Below are positions 1 to 9,113 of a DNA stretch of 64,000 bases, in pieces. The DNA lies in contig JABARP010000002.1 in the NCBI GenBank assembly GCA_019186825.1, positions 1-64,000 on the forward strand, given 5' to 3'. The DNA comes from Pyrinomonadaceae bacterium. GTDB taxonomy: Bacteria; Acidobacteriota; Blastocatellia; Pyrinomonadales; Pyrinomonadaceae. Position numbers and translations under genes: made by a program. Within the stretch, counting starts at the first letter, position 1; each line of letters begins with the position of its first letter. Below the pieces are notes generated by a model. It searched no databases, was not told the origin of the DNA, and saw only the letters and a list, made by a program, of their open reading frames with translations.

Positions 1-2858
1 CCTCTCCAGCCACGGAATGGGCGGATCTGGTCAAGGATCAGCTCGGAGCCGGACGATGTGAACGGGATCGGAAGTCCCGTGACGCCGTCTGTACCCTGAC
101 AAGGCACGGTCGGCGTCGTTGATGCTCCCGTCGCACACATCTGCGAATAAGCATAGCCGGGTTTCAGGTTATTGATATCCAGGATACCGATCAAGTTCGT
201 ACCGATCGAACCGTAATACCCGATAGAGAAGACCGTGCTCTTATCGATCTGCCGTTGGTAATCCAGCGACCAATGCTGCATATACGGCGTCTTGTAATCC
301 GTTTGAATACCACGGATCAATCCGGGCGGGCTTGCACTTGCAACGACCGCTGCCGAGCCAGGAACAGGATTGCTGATATCTACGCCCGAGACCGTGATCG
401 TTTCTTGATAAGGCGGGTTTGCACCCAGGAGCTGTTCGAACGTTCCGACGAGCGTCTGCTCGTGGTAGATGCCGTAGCCCGTACGGATAACATTCTTGCC
501 ATCTCCGAACGGATCCCAAGCGATACCGAATCGCGGAGCAAAGTTCCGCTTAGGTGCGTTCACTATGTACTTGCCCCAGGGAGAACTAATTGGCGAACAG
601 TTGTACGAGGCCGGGCCCGTCTGGTAATTCTGCGCATTGACGATGATACCGTTGCAATAGTTGCCGGTACCCGCAACGCGATTTCCAGCACCTGTAACAA
701 GCGGTGCCTGTGCCGGATCCCAAAGCTCGGGCACAAAGTTTGAAAGGTGTCCGTTCTTATCCCAAGGTGAGCCAAAGAACGAGTAGCGAACGCCAAAATA
801 AAGCGTTACGTTACGTCGGATCTTGAATTCATCCTGAGCGTATGCTTCCCAATTCTGCTGTCTGAAATCCGCCTTGAGGTCGAATTTCGATTGCGTGAAC
901 CCGGCGTTCGTTCCAAGAAGGAAATTCGCGAAAGCTTGTTCGATAGCTTGGTTACCAGAGCAGGTAATACCAGCCCCGGCTCCGTTCACGCAGACAGTTC
1001 CGCGGGTCGGACTTGCGGCGGTCGTATTGCTGAATGAACTGAATACACCTTGATTGGAACCGCCAAGGGCATTCTCCACTTTGCGGTATCTCGAGTAAGC
1101 TACACCAAACTTCATTGTATGGTTGCTCACGATCCAAGTCGCGCTACCCGACATCTCGTGTTTATCCGAGAAGTTGTCATAGGCACCGAAAGCCTGTAGA
1201 TTGCTGATGCCTGCTCCCGTAATATGGGCGACACGCTCATCATTATTCGGGAAAGGCATCGGGATGCTAATGCTCGGACTATTCTCTTTTGCGAGCGTGC
1301 CGATCGTTTTGCTCAAGATCGCACCGTAGGAATAGGTGTATCTGGCATCGAGAATGAAGTTCGGATTGACGACCCATGTGGTCGCAAGCGTATGAGCACG
1401 GCCGGGCGAATCGGTCCTTGAGGTTGAGACCCCGGGAATACCCGAACCGCCATTAAAGAGCGAGTTCGGATCGATCGTCGGGATCTTATCCCTCTGGTAG
1501 CGATAGTACGCCGTCCAGTTATTCGTGAACGCCGTATCGACCTTTACGATCTCTTGTCGGAAATCAAAAACACCCGAGGCCGGCGAGAGCAAGCCGTACG
1601 TGCCGTTGTTCGGCGACGGGATCGAGTTGATGATGCTCGTCAGGTACGCAGCCGACACGGGATTGATGGCTGCCATTGTTGAAAACGGCGTTCCTGCCGG
1701 AAGGATCTGAGTACAAGTTCGTGTCGAACCCGAGATCGTACCCGACAAGCAGATGGGATATGCAAAGACGCCGCTCTTCATACCCGCCGTAGGCACCGTT
1801 GAGCTCAATGTCGGGAAACGCCGATCCTTTCTTTGCTCTTCTGAGAAGAAGAAATAGGTCCTCGGCATCTTCGAGAAAACCGAGTCACCAGGCTTGGCAT
1901 TACCAAAACGGAGGAAGTAGATCGGGCCGCCGATCGTAAATCCATAGTTGTTATAACGGAACGGCGGACGGATCGCCTTGCCTTCGCTATCCCGTCCGAG
2001 CGGATGCGTCCTGTTGTTCAGGTATGAGCTCGCATTGAACTTCTCATTACGCACGAACTCGAAGAGCGAACCGTGGAACTGGTCCGTACCGCTTCGAGTA
2101 ACGACGTTGACCTGGCCGCCGCCGCTTCGACCGGATTCAGCCGGATAGAGCGAGCGAAGCACCTTGAATTCGCCGATCGCATCAACGCTCGGATAGGCCT
2201 GGATCGTCAAATTCGAACCACGGTCCGTGATATCCGCACCGTCAACCGTAAAGGTATTTTGGCTGCTGCGAGCACCGTTGACCGAGATCTGAACAATATT
2301 CGCCTGGCCGTCCGGGTTCGTCGTTCCGACGTAAACCTGATCGGAAAGATTCGATGAAACGCCGGGAGCGAGCGTTACAAGCTGGACGAAGTTTCGATTG
2401 TTGATCGAAAGTTCGCGAACCTGATTGCCGCTGATCGTCGTGCCGGCCGTCGGCGTCGTTGATTCGATCACGACATTTTCGGCATCAACGGTAACAACCT
2501 CATCTATCTGCCCGGCCGAGAGCGTAACGTCCAGCTGACGCCGCTGACCGACGTCCACCTTGACGTCATTGTTTACGACCTTTTTGAAATTCGGCGCCTC
2601 TACCCTTACGCGGTAAACCGCGACAGGCAGATTCGGTATTGAAAAGTTTCCGGCGCTCGTTGTCGTAACAGTTCGTACGACGCGGTCGCCCTGAGATGGA
2701 AGAGTTACGGTCACCGTCGCGTTCGGAACCGCGGCCCCATTGCTGTCAGAGACCGATCCCACGATCGACCCGGTGATCTCCTGGGCTGCAATTATTCCGC
2801 TGAGGCACAGAATGCCGATCGCAGTAAAAAGGCCCGAAATCAATGCTCTCTTAGTCAT
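1..2858 (-). CDS. TonB-dependent receptor, Oar-like, with carboxypeptidase regulatory-like domain (3' end outside window)
   Basis: About 952 codons are visible, reading from ATG at 2858 to the window edge without a stop, so the C-terminal part of the barrel is missing. A signal peptide (MTKRALISGLFTAIG... ending near IIAAQ) precedes a carboxypeptidase-regulatory-like Ig fold (residues about 28-110, GSIVGSVSDSNGAAVPNATV), then a plug domain (VDGADITDRG; GGQVNVVTRSGTDQFHGSLF) and long beta-barrel sequence. Such Oar-type proteins sit in the outer membrane and are numerous in Acidobacteriota; they are thought to import large or unknown ligands, and the substrate cannot be told here. A GAGGG Shine-Dalgarno lies about 10 bases before the ATG. 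The gene is downstream of, and on the same strand as, the AmiE-NamZ fusion, with a 210-base gap, so co-expression is uncertain. Confidence 0.93.
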   Translation of the reverse strand, partial: MTKRALISGLFTAIGILCLSGIIAAQEITGSIVGSVSDSNGAAVPNATVTVTLPSQGDRVVRTVTTTSAGNFSIPNLPVAVYRVRVEAPNFKKVVNNDVKVDVGQRRQLDVTLSAGQIDEVVTVDAENVVIESTTPTAGTTISGNQVRELSINNRNFVQLVTLAPGVSSNLSDQVYVGTTNPDGQANIVQISVNGARSSQNTFTVDGADITDRGSNLTIQAYPSVDAIGEFKVLRSLYPAESGRSGGGQVNVVTRSGTDQFHGSLFEFVRNEKFNASSYLNNRTHPLGRDSEGKAIRPPFRYNNYGFTIGGPIYFLRFGNAKPGDSVFSKMPRTYFFFSEEQRKDRRFPTLSSTVPTAGMKSGVFAYPICLSGTISGSTRTCTQILPAGTPFSTMAAINPVSAAYLTSIINSIPSPNNGTYGLLSPASGVFDFRQEIVKVDTAFTNNWTAYYRYQRDKIPTIDPNSLFNGGSGIPGVSTSRTDSPGRAHTLATTWVVNPNFILDARYTYSYGAILSKTIGTLAKENSPSISIPMPFPNNDERVAHITGAGISNLQAFGAYDNFSDKHEMSGSATWIVSNHTMKFGVAYSRYRKVENALGGSNQGVFSSFSNTTAASPTRGTVCVNGAGAGITCSGNQAIEQAFANFLLGTNAGFTQSKFDLKADFRQQNWEAYAQDEFKIRRNVTLYFGVRYSFFGSPWDKNGHLSNFVPELWDPAQAPLVTGAGNRVAGTGNYCNGIIVNAQNYQTGPASYNCSPISSPWGKYIVNAPKRNFAPRFGIAWDPFGDGKNVIRTGYGIYHEQTLVGTFEQLLGANPPYQETITVSGVDISNPVPGSAAVVASASPPGLIRGIQTDYKTPYMQHWSLDYQRQIDKSTVFSIGYYGSIGTNLIGILDINNLKPGYAYSQMCATGASTTPTVPCQGTDGVTGLPIPFTSSGSELILDQIRPFRGWR

Positions 2859-3068
2859 ATTTTTCTACCCTCAGTTTGTGTGAATGCGGTCATCTCCAGA
2901 GCATCAACCCATAAGCAACAGTTAAGCCTTCTTGGGTTTGCTCAAATTTTCGTTATCGTATCAATTACAGTGAAAAGCAGGTTTCTCTCACCATGCGAGA
3001 GATCCCAAAAGCTCAACAAATTGCCAATGCGAAAATGAGAAACTAAAGAGTTATAACTCTAAAGTGTT
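2859..3068 (-). promoter_or_regulatory. Leader of the TonB receptor gene with two dyads
   Basis: This 210-base gap holds a perfect 14-base palindrome (agagttataactct, 3047-3060), starting nine bases after the stop of the upstream gene. It also has a hairpin with six-base arms (tctctc at 2984-2989, gagaga at 2997-3002). The palindrome could be an operator or a weak AT-rich terminator; no convincing -35/-10 pair was found. Confidence 0.35.
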
Positions 3069-5651
3069 TCATTTGTAAAGCAAATAAGGCACTCTTCGCC
3101 GTAAAAATTCATCCGTCTCGGACTTTGCCGACGTCTCCAGCGAGTCTACACTCGCTCCTTGCTTCAATGCTTCAAGCGTTTTTACGTTAACAAGAAGGCG
3201 GCCGAATCTATCGATCTGCCAGTCGTTCGGATACAGTTTTCTCAAGGCAACGGCAACTGTCAGACCCGTTTGTACCGAGTTGAATGATGCTCGGTCAATG
3301 ACGACAATATTCACGCCGCCGCACATCTCACCCTTGAAGACCGAAGCATTCGGCGTGAATCTTATGGGTACGAATCGAACACCGGCTAAGCCTTTCGCGT
3401 TCAATTCTTTGGCCAAGGCACGCCCGTCGATCCACGGAGCACCAACGACCTCGAAAGGTGTGTCCGTTCCGCGGCCGACGCTAACATTTGTTGTTTCGAG
3501 AAGGCCGATACCAGGATAAAGCGTTGCCTCATTGAGCGAACGCATATTCGGCGAAGGATTCACCCAAGTCTGTCCGGTTCGGTCGAACCACATCGAACGC
3601 GTCCAGCCGTCCATCTTGATCACCTTGAGATCGGCACCGATCTTCCGCTCGACATTCATCATCGTCGCAAACTCACCGATCGTCATTCCATAGCGAACCG
3701 GAACAGTATGAGCCGCAATAAAAGACAGCTTGTCTTCATCCGCGATCGGGCCTTCAACGTCAACGCCATTTATCGGATTCGGACGATCAAGAACATATAT
3801 CGGCTTTCCGGCTTTCGCGGCCTCTTCCATAACGTTTCGAAGAGTCGCGGTGTAGGTGTAGAACCGCGTACCGATATCCTGAATGTCGTAAACGATCGCG
3901 TCGAGATCTTTAAGCTGTTCAGGCTTTGGCCGACGAGTCTCGCCATAAAGGGAATACACCGGCAGGCCTGTTTTAGTGTCGACCGAGTCTTTAATATTTT
4001 CCTGATCGAGTTCGCCGCGAATACCGTGTTCGGGTGAGAAGAGAGCGACCAGTTTCAGGTTCTTCGCTTCGTTCAGAACGTCGATCGTGGGCTTGCCATT
4101 AAGGTTACGGCCGGTTTGATTGGTGACGAGACCGACCCGCAGTCCCGCCAGTTGCATGAATCCATCACGCTCCAGAACGTCGATCCCATTGAGCACGGCC
4201 TTTGCCGGCGGCGGCTGAATGAGCTGGCTTGGAACGATCTCGAGCTTACTGAACGCCTTTGTCACTTCAGCGTTTCTATTAAAGATCGGGAGTTGGGCAG
4301 CCACTTGCGCGTCATACTCTGCCTCGGCGGCACGAACTCGCTCGATCGGCGTATCTTGGATCGCAGCCGCTGCAAGGGTCGCCACTTTTGCGCGTAACGG
4401 CGTCACATTTCCCTTTCCGTTCGGATGAACTCGATTCGAAAGGAAGATCACAAAAGTCTGCGAGACCCGATCGATCCAAATACTTGTGCCTGTAAAACCT
4501 GTGTGGCCGAATGACCCGAGCGGAAATAGCTCGCCGCGATTCGACGAGAACTGCGTATTGATATCCCAGCCAAGTCCGCGTGTTTCTCCCGTGTTTGAAA
4601 CAACGTTCGGTGCCGTCATCCTCGCGACCGTTGGCGCAGAAAGAATCCGCTTTCCATTCAAAGTGCCGCCATTCAAGAGCATCTGGCAGAATCGCGCAAG
4701 GTCATCTGCGGTAGAAAACAATCCTGCATGGCCGGCAACGCCGCCCATTCTGTACGCCGTCGGATCGTGCACTTCCCCGCGAAGGACGCGATCGCCGGTC
4801 TTGGCGTCTCCCTCGAACTTCGAGCCAAGATAGCTTTGCTGGCCGCGAACATTCTCGGTCGGGGCGATCCGCTCACGGATGGCCGGCGAGAGTTCATCTT
4901 GGGCAAAGACCGCATTAGCCTCCGCTTCCGGCGGCCGAAAGTTAATGAAAAACGTCGTATTCATCCCAAGAGTGCGAAAATTGTTTTCCGCAAACTCATC
5001 CAACGTCTTTCCCGAAAGAAGCTGAACGAGAGCTCCGAGGATTTCGAAATTGATATCCGAATATACGAACTGCGTGCCTCGTAAATCGCGCAATTTCTCT
5101 TTATAGAGAGCCTGCAGCATTCCTGAGCGTCCGCTCCATTTCTCCTTCAAGTCGAAATCAGGAGCGTATCCCGACGTGTGGGTCAGCAGCTCCCGGATCG
5201 TGACGTTCTTTGCCCGCGTGTCCTGGATCTCGGGAAAATATTTACCAACGGTGTCATTCAACCGAAGCTTACCGTCCTCGACGAGCTTCATAATGGACGT
5301 CGTGGTCGCAACAACCTTTGTCAGGCTTGCAAGGTCGAAGATCGTATCAACCGTCATCTTCTCGACAGAAGGAACGAGCGCACGATTCCCGAACGCCTGC
5401 CGGTAAACTATCTTGCCTTTGTGACCGATCAGAACGACGGCTCCCGGCAGATCCTTATCGGCGATCGCTTGCTCAACGACCGGTCCGATCTCCGCGAGCT
5501 TGGCGGGATCCATTCCGACCGAGCTCGGAGCCGCAACCGGCAATCCTTGCGAATACGATGCAACCGCAGAAACACAAATAAACAGCGCGATACACAAAGA
5601 GACAAAGGCTGGTCGCAAGTGGTCAAAACCTTTTCGCGTAGAAATTCTCAT
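3069..5651 (-). CDS. Secreted fusion of AmiE-like beta-lactamase-fold amidase and NamZ (DUF1343) exo-beta-N-acetylmuramidase
   Basis: 860 residues with an N-terminal signal sequence (hydrophobic residues about 14-35). Residues about 45-430 are a serine beta-lactamase/AmiE-type domain with S109-L-T-K112, Y197-S-D and H383-T-G in place of the usual SxxK, YxN and KTG motifs. Residues about 485-860 are a DUF1343 domain with the FSPEHGIRG and DIQDIGTRFYTY signatures. DUF1343 is now NamZ (family GH171), which removes MurNAc from non-reducing ends. In Bacillus subtilis the amidase AmiE, NagZ and NamZ are separate, clustered genes with murQ; here two activities are in one polypeptide. By inference it acts in the periplasm, cutting the peptide from MurNAc and releasing the sugar. 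The LysR gene lies 22 bases upstream on the same strand and the rest of the salvage genes are divergent. A plain serine hydrolase or esterase is the alternative for the N-terminal half. Confidence 0.9.
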   Translation of the reverse strand: MRISTRKGFDHLRPAFVSLCIALFICVSAVASYSQGLPVAAPSSVGMDPAKLAEIGPVVEQAIADKDLPGAVVLIGHKGKIVYRQAFGNRALVPSVEKMTVDTIFDLASLTKVVATTTSIMKLVEDGKLRLNDTVGKYFPEIQDTRAKNVTIRELLTHTSGYAPDFDLKEKWSGRSGMLQALYKEKLRDLRGTQFVYSDINFEILGALVQLLSGKTLDEFAENNFRTLGMNTTFFINFRPPEAEANAVFAQDELSPAIRERIAPTENVRGQQSYLGSKFEGDAKTGDRVLRGEVHDPTAYRMGGVAGHAGLFSTADDLARFCQMLLNGGTLNGKRILSAPTVARMTAPNVVSNTGETRGLGWDINTQFSSNRGELFPLGSFGHTGFTGTSIWIDRVSQTFVIFLSNRVHPNGKGNVTPLRAKVATLAAAAIQDTPIERVRAAEAEYDAQVAAQLPIFNRNAEVTKAFSKLEIVPSQLIQPPPAKAVLNGIDVLERDGFMQLAGLRVGLVTNQTGRNLNGKPTIDVLNEAKNLKLVALFSPEHGIRGELDQENIKDSVDTKTGLPVYSLYGETRRPKPEQLKDLDAIVYDIQDIGTRFYTYTATLRNVMEEAAKAGKPIYVLDRPNPINGVDVEGPIADEDKLSFIAAHTVPVRYGMTIGEFATMMNVERKIGADLKVIKMDGWTRSMWFDRTGQTWVNPSPNMRSLNEATLYPGIGLLETTNVSVGRGTDTPFEVVGAPWIDGRALAKELNAKGLAGVRFVPIRFTPNASVFKGEMCGGVNIVVIDRASFNSVQTGLTVAVALRKLYPNDWQIDRFGRLLVNVKTLEALKQGASVDSLETSAKSETDEFLRRRVPYLLYK

Positions 5652-5673
5652 TCAACTTATCCGGACCGTCGAT

Positions 5674-6591
5674 CTATTTTCGTGGTTTTGAAGTCTTTTC
5701 TTTCTCGGCAAAATTTGCTTTGCAGAGGGCAACGAACTCTTTCGCGATCGGCGAGTAATATCCGCCCCGCAACCTCGCAAGTCCAAGGTCCCAGTTTATC
5801 TCGGCCCCTTCGATCATCCAGGAAACGAGCTTCTTTTGACGGACGAGGTCTGCGATCGTTTTTGCACCGGCGGTACCAACGCCCATGTTCGCCTCGACCA
5901 TCTCGTTGATCGCCGCCTGCCGCGAAAGCTCCATAATGATATTCGGCCGGACGTTCGCCGCCGTAAAGAAATCATCGATCATTCGCCGCGTATTTCCGCC
6001 GCGTTCGCCTAAGATAAGCTTCTCGCCCGCGAGAGCCGCCGCCGAAATGTACCTGTCTTTCGCCAGCGGATGCGACGGATGTCCGATCGCGACGATCTCA
6101 TCGCTTAAAAGAAGGTCCGTCATAATCGAGGAATTGTCCACCGGCAAACTTACAAATGCGATGTCAACCTCGCCGTGCATTATCTTGTCAACGAGGAGCT
6201 GGCTCGTCCCCGACGTAACATGCAAATCCGCGTGGGGGAACTTTTGTCTCAGTTTGCTAAGTATCTTCGGAAGTTTGTTCGCTGCAAAATTCGACGACGA
6301 ACTGCCGATACGCAACCGGCCGTGCTCCGCACCCGCAACCTCTGCGATCTCGGCAATGGCAGAATCGTGCTCACGCAGGATCTTCCTCGCACGGTCGAGC
6401 AGATACTCGCCCGCCTCGGTCAGGATCACTCGACGCGGCGTTCGCGTAAAAACAGGCATCCCGACTTCTTCTTCCAGTTGGCGGATCTGCATCGAGATCG
6501 CCGCCTGCGTTACGTTCACGCGGCGTGCTCCCGCCGTAAAGGTTTTAGCCTCTGCGATCGCCAAAAACGCCTTTAGCTGTCGTATCTCCAT
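5674..6591 (-). CDS. LysR-type transcriptional regulator
   Basis: 305 residues. The N-terminal winged helix-turn-helix (residues 1-60, MEIRQLKAFLAIAEAKTFT... with VTQAAISMQIRQLEEEVG) is typical of the LysR family, followed by a periplasmic-binding-like effector domain (about 90-295). It lies between the AmiE-NamZ gene (same strand, 22 bases downstream) and the divergent kinase-murQ operon, the usual arrangement for a LysR protein controlling both sides. The inducer is not visible; a MurNAc or GlcNAc phosphate is a reasonable guess. In Bacillus and E. coli the murQ locus is governed instead by the RpiR-type MurR, so a LysR protein here would be a different solution. Confidence 0.93.
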   Translation of the reverse strand: MEIRQLKAFLAIAEAKTFTAGARRVNVTQAAISMQIRQLEEEVGMPVFTRTPRRVILTEAGEYLLDRARKILREHDSAIAEIAEVAGAEHGRLRIGSSSSNFAANKLPKILSKLRQKFPHADLHVTSGTSQLLVDKIMHGEVDIAFVSLPVDNSSIMTDLLLSDEIVAIGHPSHPLAKDRYISAAALAGEKLILGERGGNTRRMIDDFFTAANVRPNIIMELSRQAAINEMVEANMGVGTAGAKTIADLVRQKKLVSWMIEGAEINWDLGLARLRGGYYSPIAKEFVALCKANFAEKEKTSKPRK

Positions 6592-6725
6592 AGTAGTTTG
6601 TCGATATCAGAATTGCTTATTGACTACATAAAATCCTTTAAATTTGATTATATGTCAAGCCTAGCGAAGAATGTATTTGCTTTTTTACGTGTCTCAAATG
6701 CATCTGACCTGATGCCGAGAACAAG
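6592..6725. promoter_or_regulatory. Divergent control region between the LysR gene and the salvage operon, with two 15-base dyads
   Basis: The 134-base intergenic region contains two 4-7-4 inverted repeats: TTAT-N7-ATAA at 6617-6631 and TTGA-N7-TCAA at 6644-6658, with centres 27 bases apart. LysR proteins bind paired short dyads of about this size, so these are the best operator candidates. TTGACT at 6620-6625 and, on the minus strand, TTGACA at 6658-6653 could serve as -35 boxes, but no clear -10 box completes either. Confidence 0.45.
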
Positions 6726-7736
6726 ATGAAAAAGGAAACAAAAGCTCGCGCGTTCCAATTCTACCTCGGCGTTGACGGCGGCGGGACAAAATGCACGATC
6801 GCGATCATGAGCGACAAGGGGCGAGTCGTCGCGGAGGCGACCGGCGGCCCGGCGAATCCGTTGCGGGTCGGCGTTGAGACCGCCGTCTCGAATATCGCTT
6901 ACGCGATTGACAAAGCCTGCGACGACCATGATATCTCTCGCGGCGACATCGTTGCGGCGACGCTTGGGCTGGCCGGAGTTCGCAGGCACGACATTCGAGA
7001 ACGCGTACGCGAGAGTTTCCTCGCACGCTTTCGCGTGCAGCGCATAGTCGTTACGACCGACGCCGAGATCGCTCTTTATGGAACGACGCTCGGGAATGCA
7101 GGCCTGGTTGTGATCGCCGGAACCGGCTCGATATGCCTGGGCGTCGATGCAAGCGGAAGGCGGGCAATGGCCGGCGGTTGGGGACCGATCGCAGGCGACG
7201 AAGGCGGCGGACGCGGAATCGCCGGTGAAGCTCTTCATCGCATAGCGAAAGCTTCGGACGGACGAGGGCCCGCGACCGCATTGTCCGAGCAGGCCGCCGA
7301 ATACTTTCGTGCATCAAATGTCGAGAACCTTATCGGTGCGATCTATGCACCGACGATGGACAACAGCCGAATCGCGGGGTTTTCCCGCTTAGTGACCGAA
7401 ACCGCAAAGGCCGGCGACCCGGTCGCCATCGCGATCCTGCGGGATGCCGGCGCGGAACTCGGGAATGCGGCCGCGGCCGTGATAAGAAAGCTCAAGCTCC
7501 ACGATGTGAAATTCCCTGTGGGGTGCGTGGGGAGTGTGTTCTTGGCAGGCGATCTTCTCACCGGCACGATGACGGAGTTGATCCACGCGGAGGCACCGCG
7601 GGCATATTTGACGAAACCGAAGTTCACGCCGGCACATGCAGCGTGCCAGATCGCTCGAACGAATGGTAATGTTGTCGAACCAATGCCGGGCGATGATGGA
7701 CCATCTTTGACGAAAAAGGAGCGTCGGACAAAATAG
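6726..7736 (+). CDS. BadF/BadG/BcrA/BcrD-family sugar kinase, probable MurNAc/GlcNAc 6-kinase (MurK-like)
   Basis: 336 residues with the ASKHA phosphate-binding loop near the N-terminus (GVDGGGTKCTIAIM, residues 15-28), the central VIAGTGSI motif and a GDEGGG element typical of the BadF/N-acetylglucosamine kinase family. Clostridial MurK belongs to the same family and phosphorylates both MurNAc and GlcNAc at O6. Placement two bases before murQ strongly suggests the same job: it makes MurNAc-6P from sugar imported by the symporter encoded three genes on, replacing the phosphotransferase step of E. coli and Bacillus. First gene of the plus-strand operon; the Shine-Dalgarno is weak. A pure GlcNAc kinase is the main alternative. 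The last about 20 residues are charged and probably disordered. Confidence 0.88.
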   Translation: MKKETKARAFQFYLGVDGGGTKCTIAIMSDKGRVVAEATGGPANPLRVGVETAVSNIAYAIDKACDDHDISRGDIVAATLGLAGVRRHDIRERVRESFLARFRVQRIVVTTDAEIALYGTTLGNAGLVVIAGTGSICLGVDASGRRAMAGGWGPIAGDEGGGRGIAGEALHRIAKASDGRGPATALSEQAAEYFRASNVENLIGAIYAPTMDNSRIAGFSRLVTETAKAGDPVAIAILRDAGAELGNAAAAVIRKLKLHDVKFPVGCVGSVFLAGDLLTGTMTELIHAEAPRAYLTKPKFTPAHAACQIARTNGNVVEPMPGDDGPSLTKKERRTK

Positions 7737-7738
7737 CC

Positions 7739-8653
7739 GTGACCTCGATAACTGAATCTGAAAACAACGCGACACGCGATATCGATAAAGTCTCGACGCT
7801 CGATGCGCTTGTGTTGATCAACAACGAGGATAAGCAGGTCGCATTCGCGGTGGAGAAGGTTCTGCCGGAGATCGCCACGGTTGTCGATCAGGTCGCGTCG
7901 CGCCTTGAGAATGGCGGACGCCTTTTCTATGTCGGAACCGGCACGAGCGGCCGTCTCGGTGTTCTGGATGCAAGCGAGCTTCCGCCGACTTTCGGCGTCG
8001 AGCGAGAACTTGTCCAAGGCGTTATCGCGGGCGGCATCGACGCGCTTTACAAGGCGACCGAAGCGAGCGAGGATGACCGCGACGCGGGTGCGGCAGAACT
8101 CCGAACGCGCGGTTTAACGGCGAAAGACACTGTGATCGGAATTGCTGCGTCGGGGCGCACGCCTTACACGATCGGTGCCGTGGAGTATGCACGTTCGATC
8201 GGCTGCGTTACATCCTGCATCACGTGCAATCCGGGGTCGCCCATAACGCAGAGTGTCGACTATCCGATCGTCGCGGTCGTCGGCCCGGAGGCGATCGCCG
8301 GTTCAACGCGTATGAAAGCGGGCACGGCGCAGAAACTGATCCTAAATATGATCTCAACCGTTGCGATGATCCGTCTCGGTCTCGTAACCGGAAATCGTAT
8401 GACCGGCGTGAAGCCTACGAACGCAAAGCTCGTCGATCGATCTGTGCGGATCCTTCGGGAGGAGACGGGACTCGAAGAGACGAAAGCAACGGAGTTACTA
8501 TCCGTTGCCGGTGATCTATCTACGGCTATTGTGATGGCGCGCACCGGAGCAAGCGTGGCTGACGCCAAAGAAGCGCTGGCAGCGAATGGCCGCATGATCG
8601 AGCGGACTGTTAGAATGTTGACCAATGCGGAGAAGGATGCCGATGACAACTAA
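7739..8653 (+). CDS. murQ: N-acetylmuramic acid 6-phosphate etherase MurQ
   Basis: 304 residues, cytoplasmic. MurQ splits the lactyl ether of MurNAc-6P to give GlcNAc-6P and D-lactate. The SIS-domain signature YVGTGTSGRLGVLDASELPP is intact. E80 and E111 are spaced 31 residues apart like the catalytic Glu83/Glu114 of the E. coli enzyme. GSTRMKAGTAQK and the RNRMTG-like region (GNRMTGVKPTNAKL) are also family hallmarks. Translation starts at GTG two bases after the kinase stop, so translational coupling is likely. The neighbouring kinase, symporter, NagZ and NamZ complete the salvage route. Confidence 0.97.
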   Translation: MTSITESENNATRDIDKVSTLDALVLINNEDKQVAFAVEKVLPEIATVVDQVASRLENGGRLFYVGTGTSGRLGVLDASELPPTFGVERELVQGVIAGGIDALYKATEASEDDRDAGAAELRTRGLTAKDTVIGIAASGRTPYTIGAVEYARSIGCVTSCITCNPGSPITQSVDYPIVAVVGPEAIAGSTRMKAGTAQKLILNMISTVAMIRLGLVTGNRMTGVKPTNAKLVDRSVRILREETGLEETKATELLSVAGDLSTAIVMARTGASVADAKEALAANGRMIERTVRMLTNAEKDADDN

Positions 8654-9110
8654 ACGTCTCTTCGTGTGCTTAGTCGCGGCGGCGCAGTTTCTGCTTGTCT
8701 CGTGTTCTCTTTCGAATACGAACAACGCGGCGGCGGCGATCGGCAAGGATGTTGATTGCGGCCTATTGGCGACGTTCGCCAGACCGGACGATACGAAAAA
8801 AGTTGCAATTCGCTTTTGGCTCGTTACCGCCGAGGTACTCAATGGCCACGCGAATTGTGGGTTTGGCCGCGTACCAAAGCGCGTTCAGAAGGCTCAGGTC
8901 AATGGAACCGACCTCACGGAACGCGAAGAAGGCTCTGATCATTATTATGACGCACCTGCTGGCTTCGATTGGAAGAACGACATCTTGAAGGTCGAGCTTG
9001 ACGGCAAGACATACGTCTCGAACCCGGCCATCGAGCCGAAGGGGACAGATACGATAACGGTTCCGCTCCGTCCGGAAGCCGAGAAGAAGGAGACCGAAAG
9101 CAGCCACTGA
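8643..9110 (+). CDS. Small lipoprotein of unknown function in the salvage operon
   Basis: 155 residues from the ATG at 8643. Of three in-frame ATGs (8625, 8637, 8643), only this one has a properly spaced Shine-Dalgarno (ggagaagg at 8629-8636, six bases away). A lipoprotein signal peptide ends in the lipobox LLVSC, so the mature protein probably starts at that Cys and is membrane-anchored. The mature part is small and mostly beta-like with no motif I recognise; it ends in a charged tail. It overlaps the end of murQ by 11 bases and is followed three bases later by the HAD gene, so it is firmly in the operon. A role in muropeptide capture or sensing would fit, but nothing in the sequence shows it. 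Confidence 0.8.
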   Translation: MTTKRLFVCLVAAAQFLLVSCSLSNTNNAAAAIGKDVDCGLLATFARPDDTKKVAIRFWLVTAEVLNGHANCGFGRVPKRVQKAQVNGTDLTEREEGSDHYYDAPAGFDWKNDILKVELDGKTYVSNPAIEPKGTDTITVPLRPEAEKKETESSH

Positions 9111-9113
9111 CCT

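Noticed and set aside
255-743. Open frames on both strands within the first 2.8 kb
   Set aside because: They lie out of frame inside the uninterrupted TonB-receptor reading frame.
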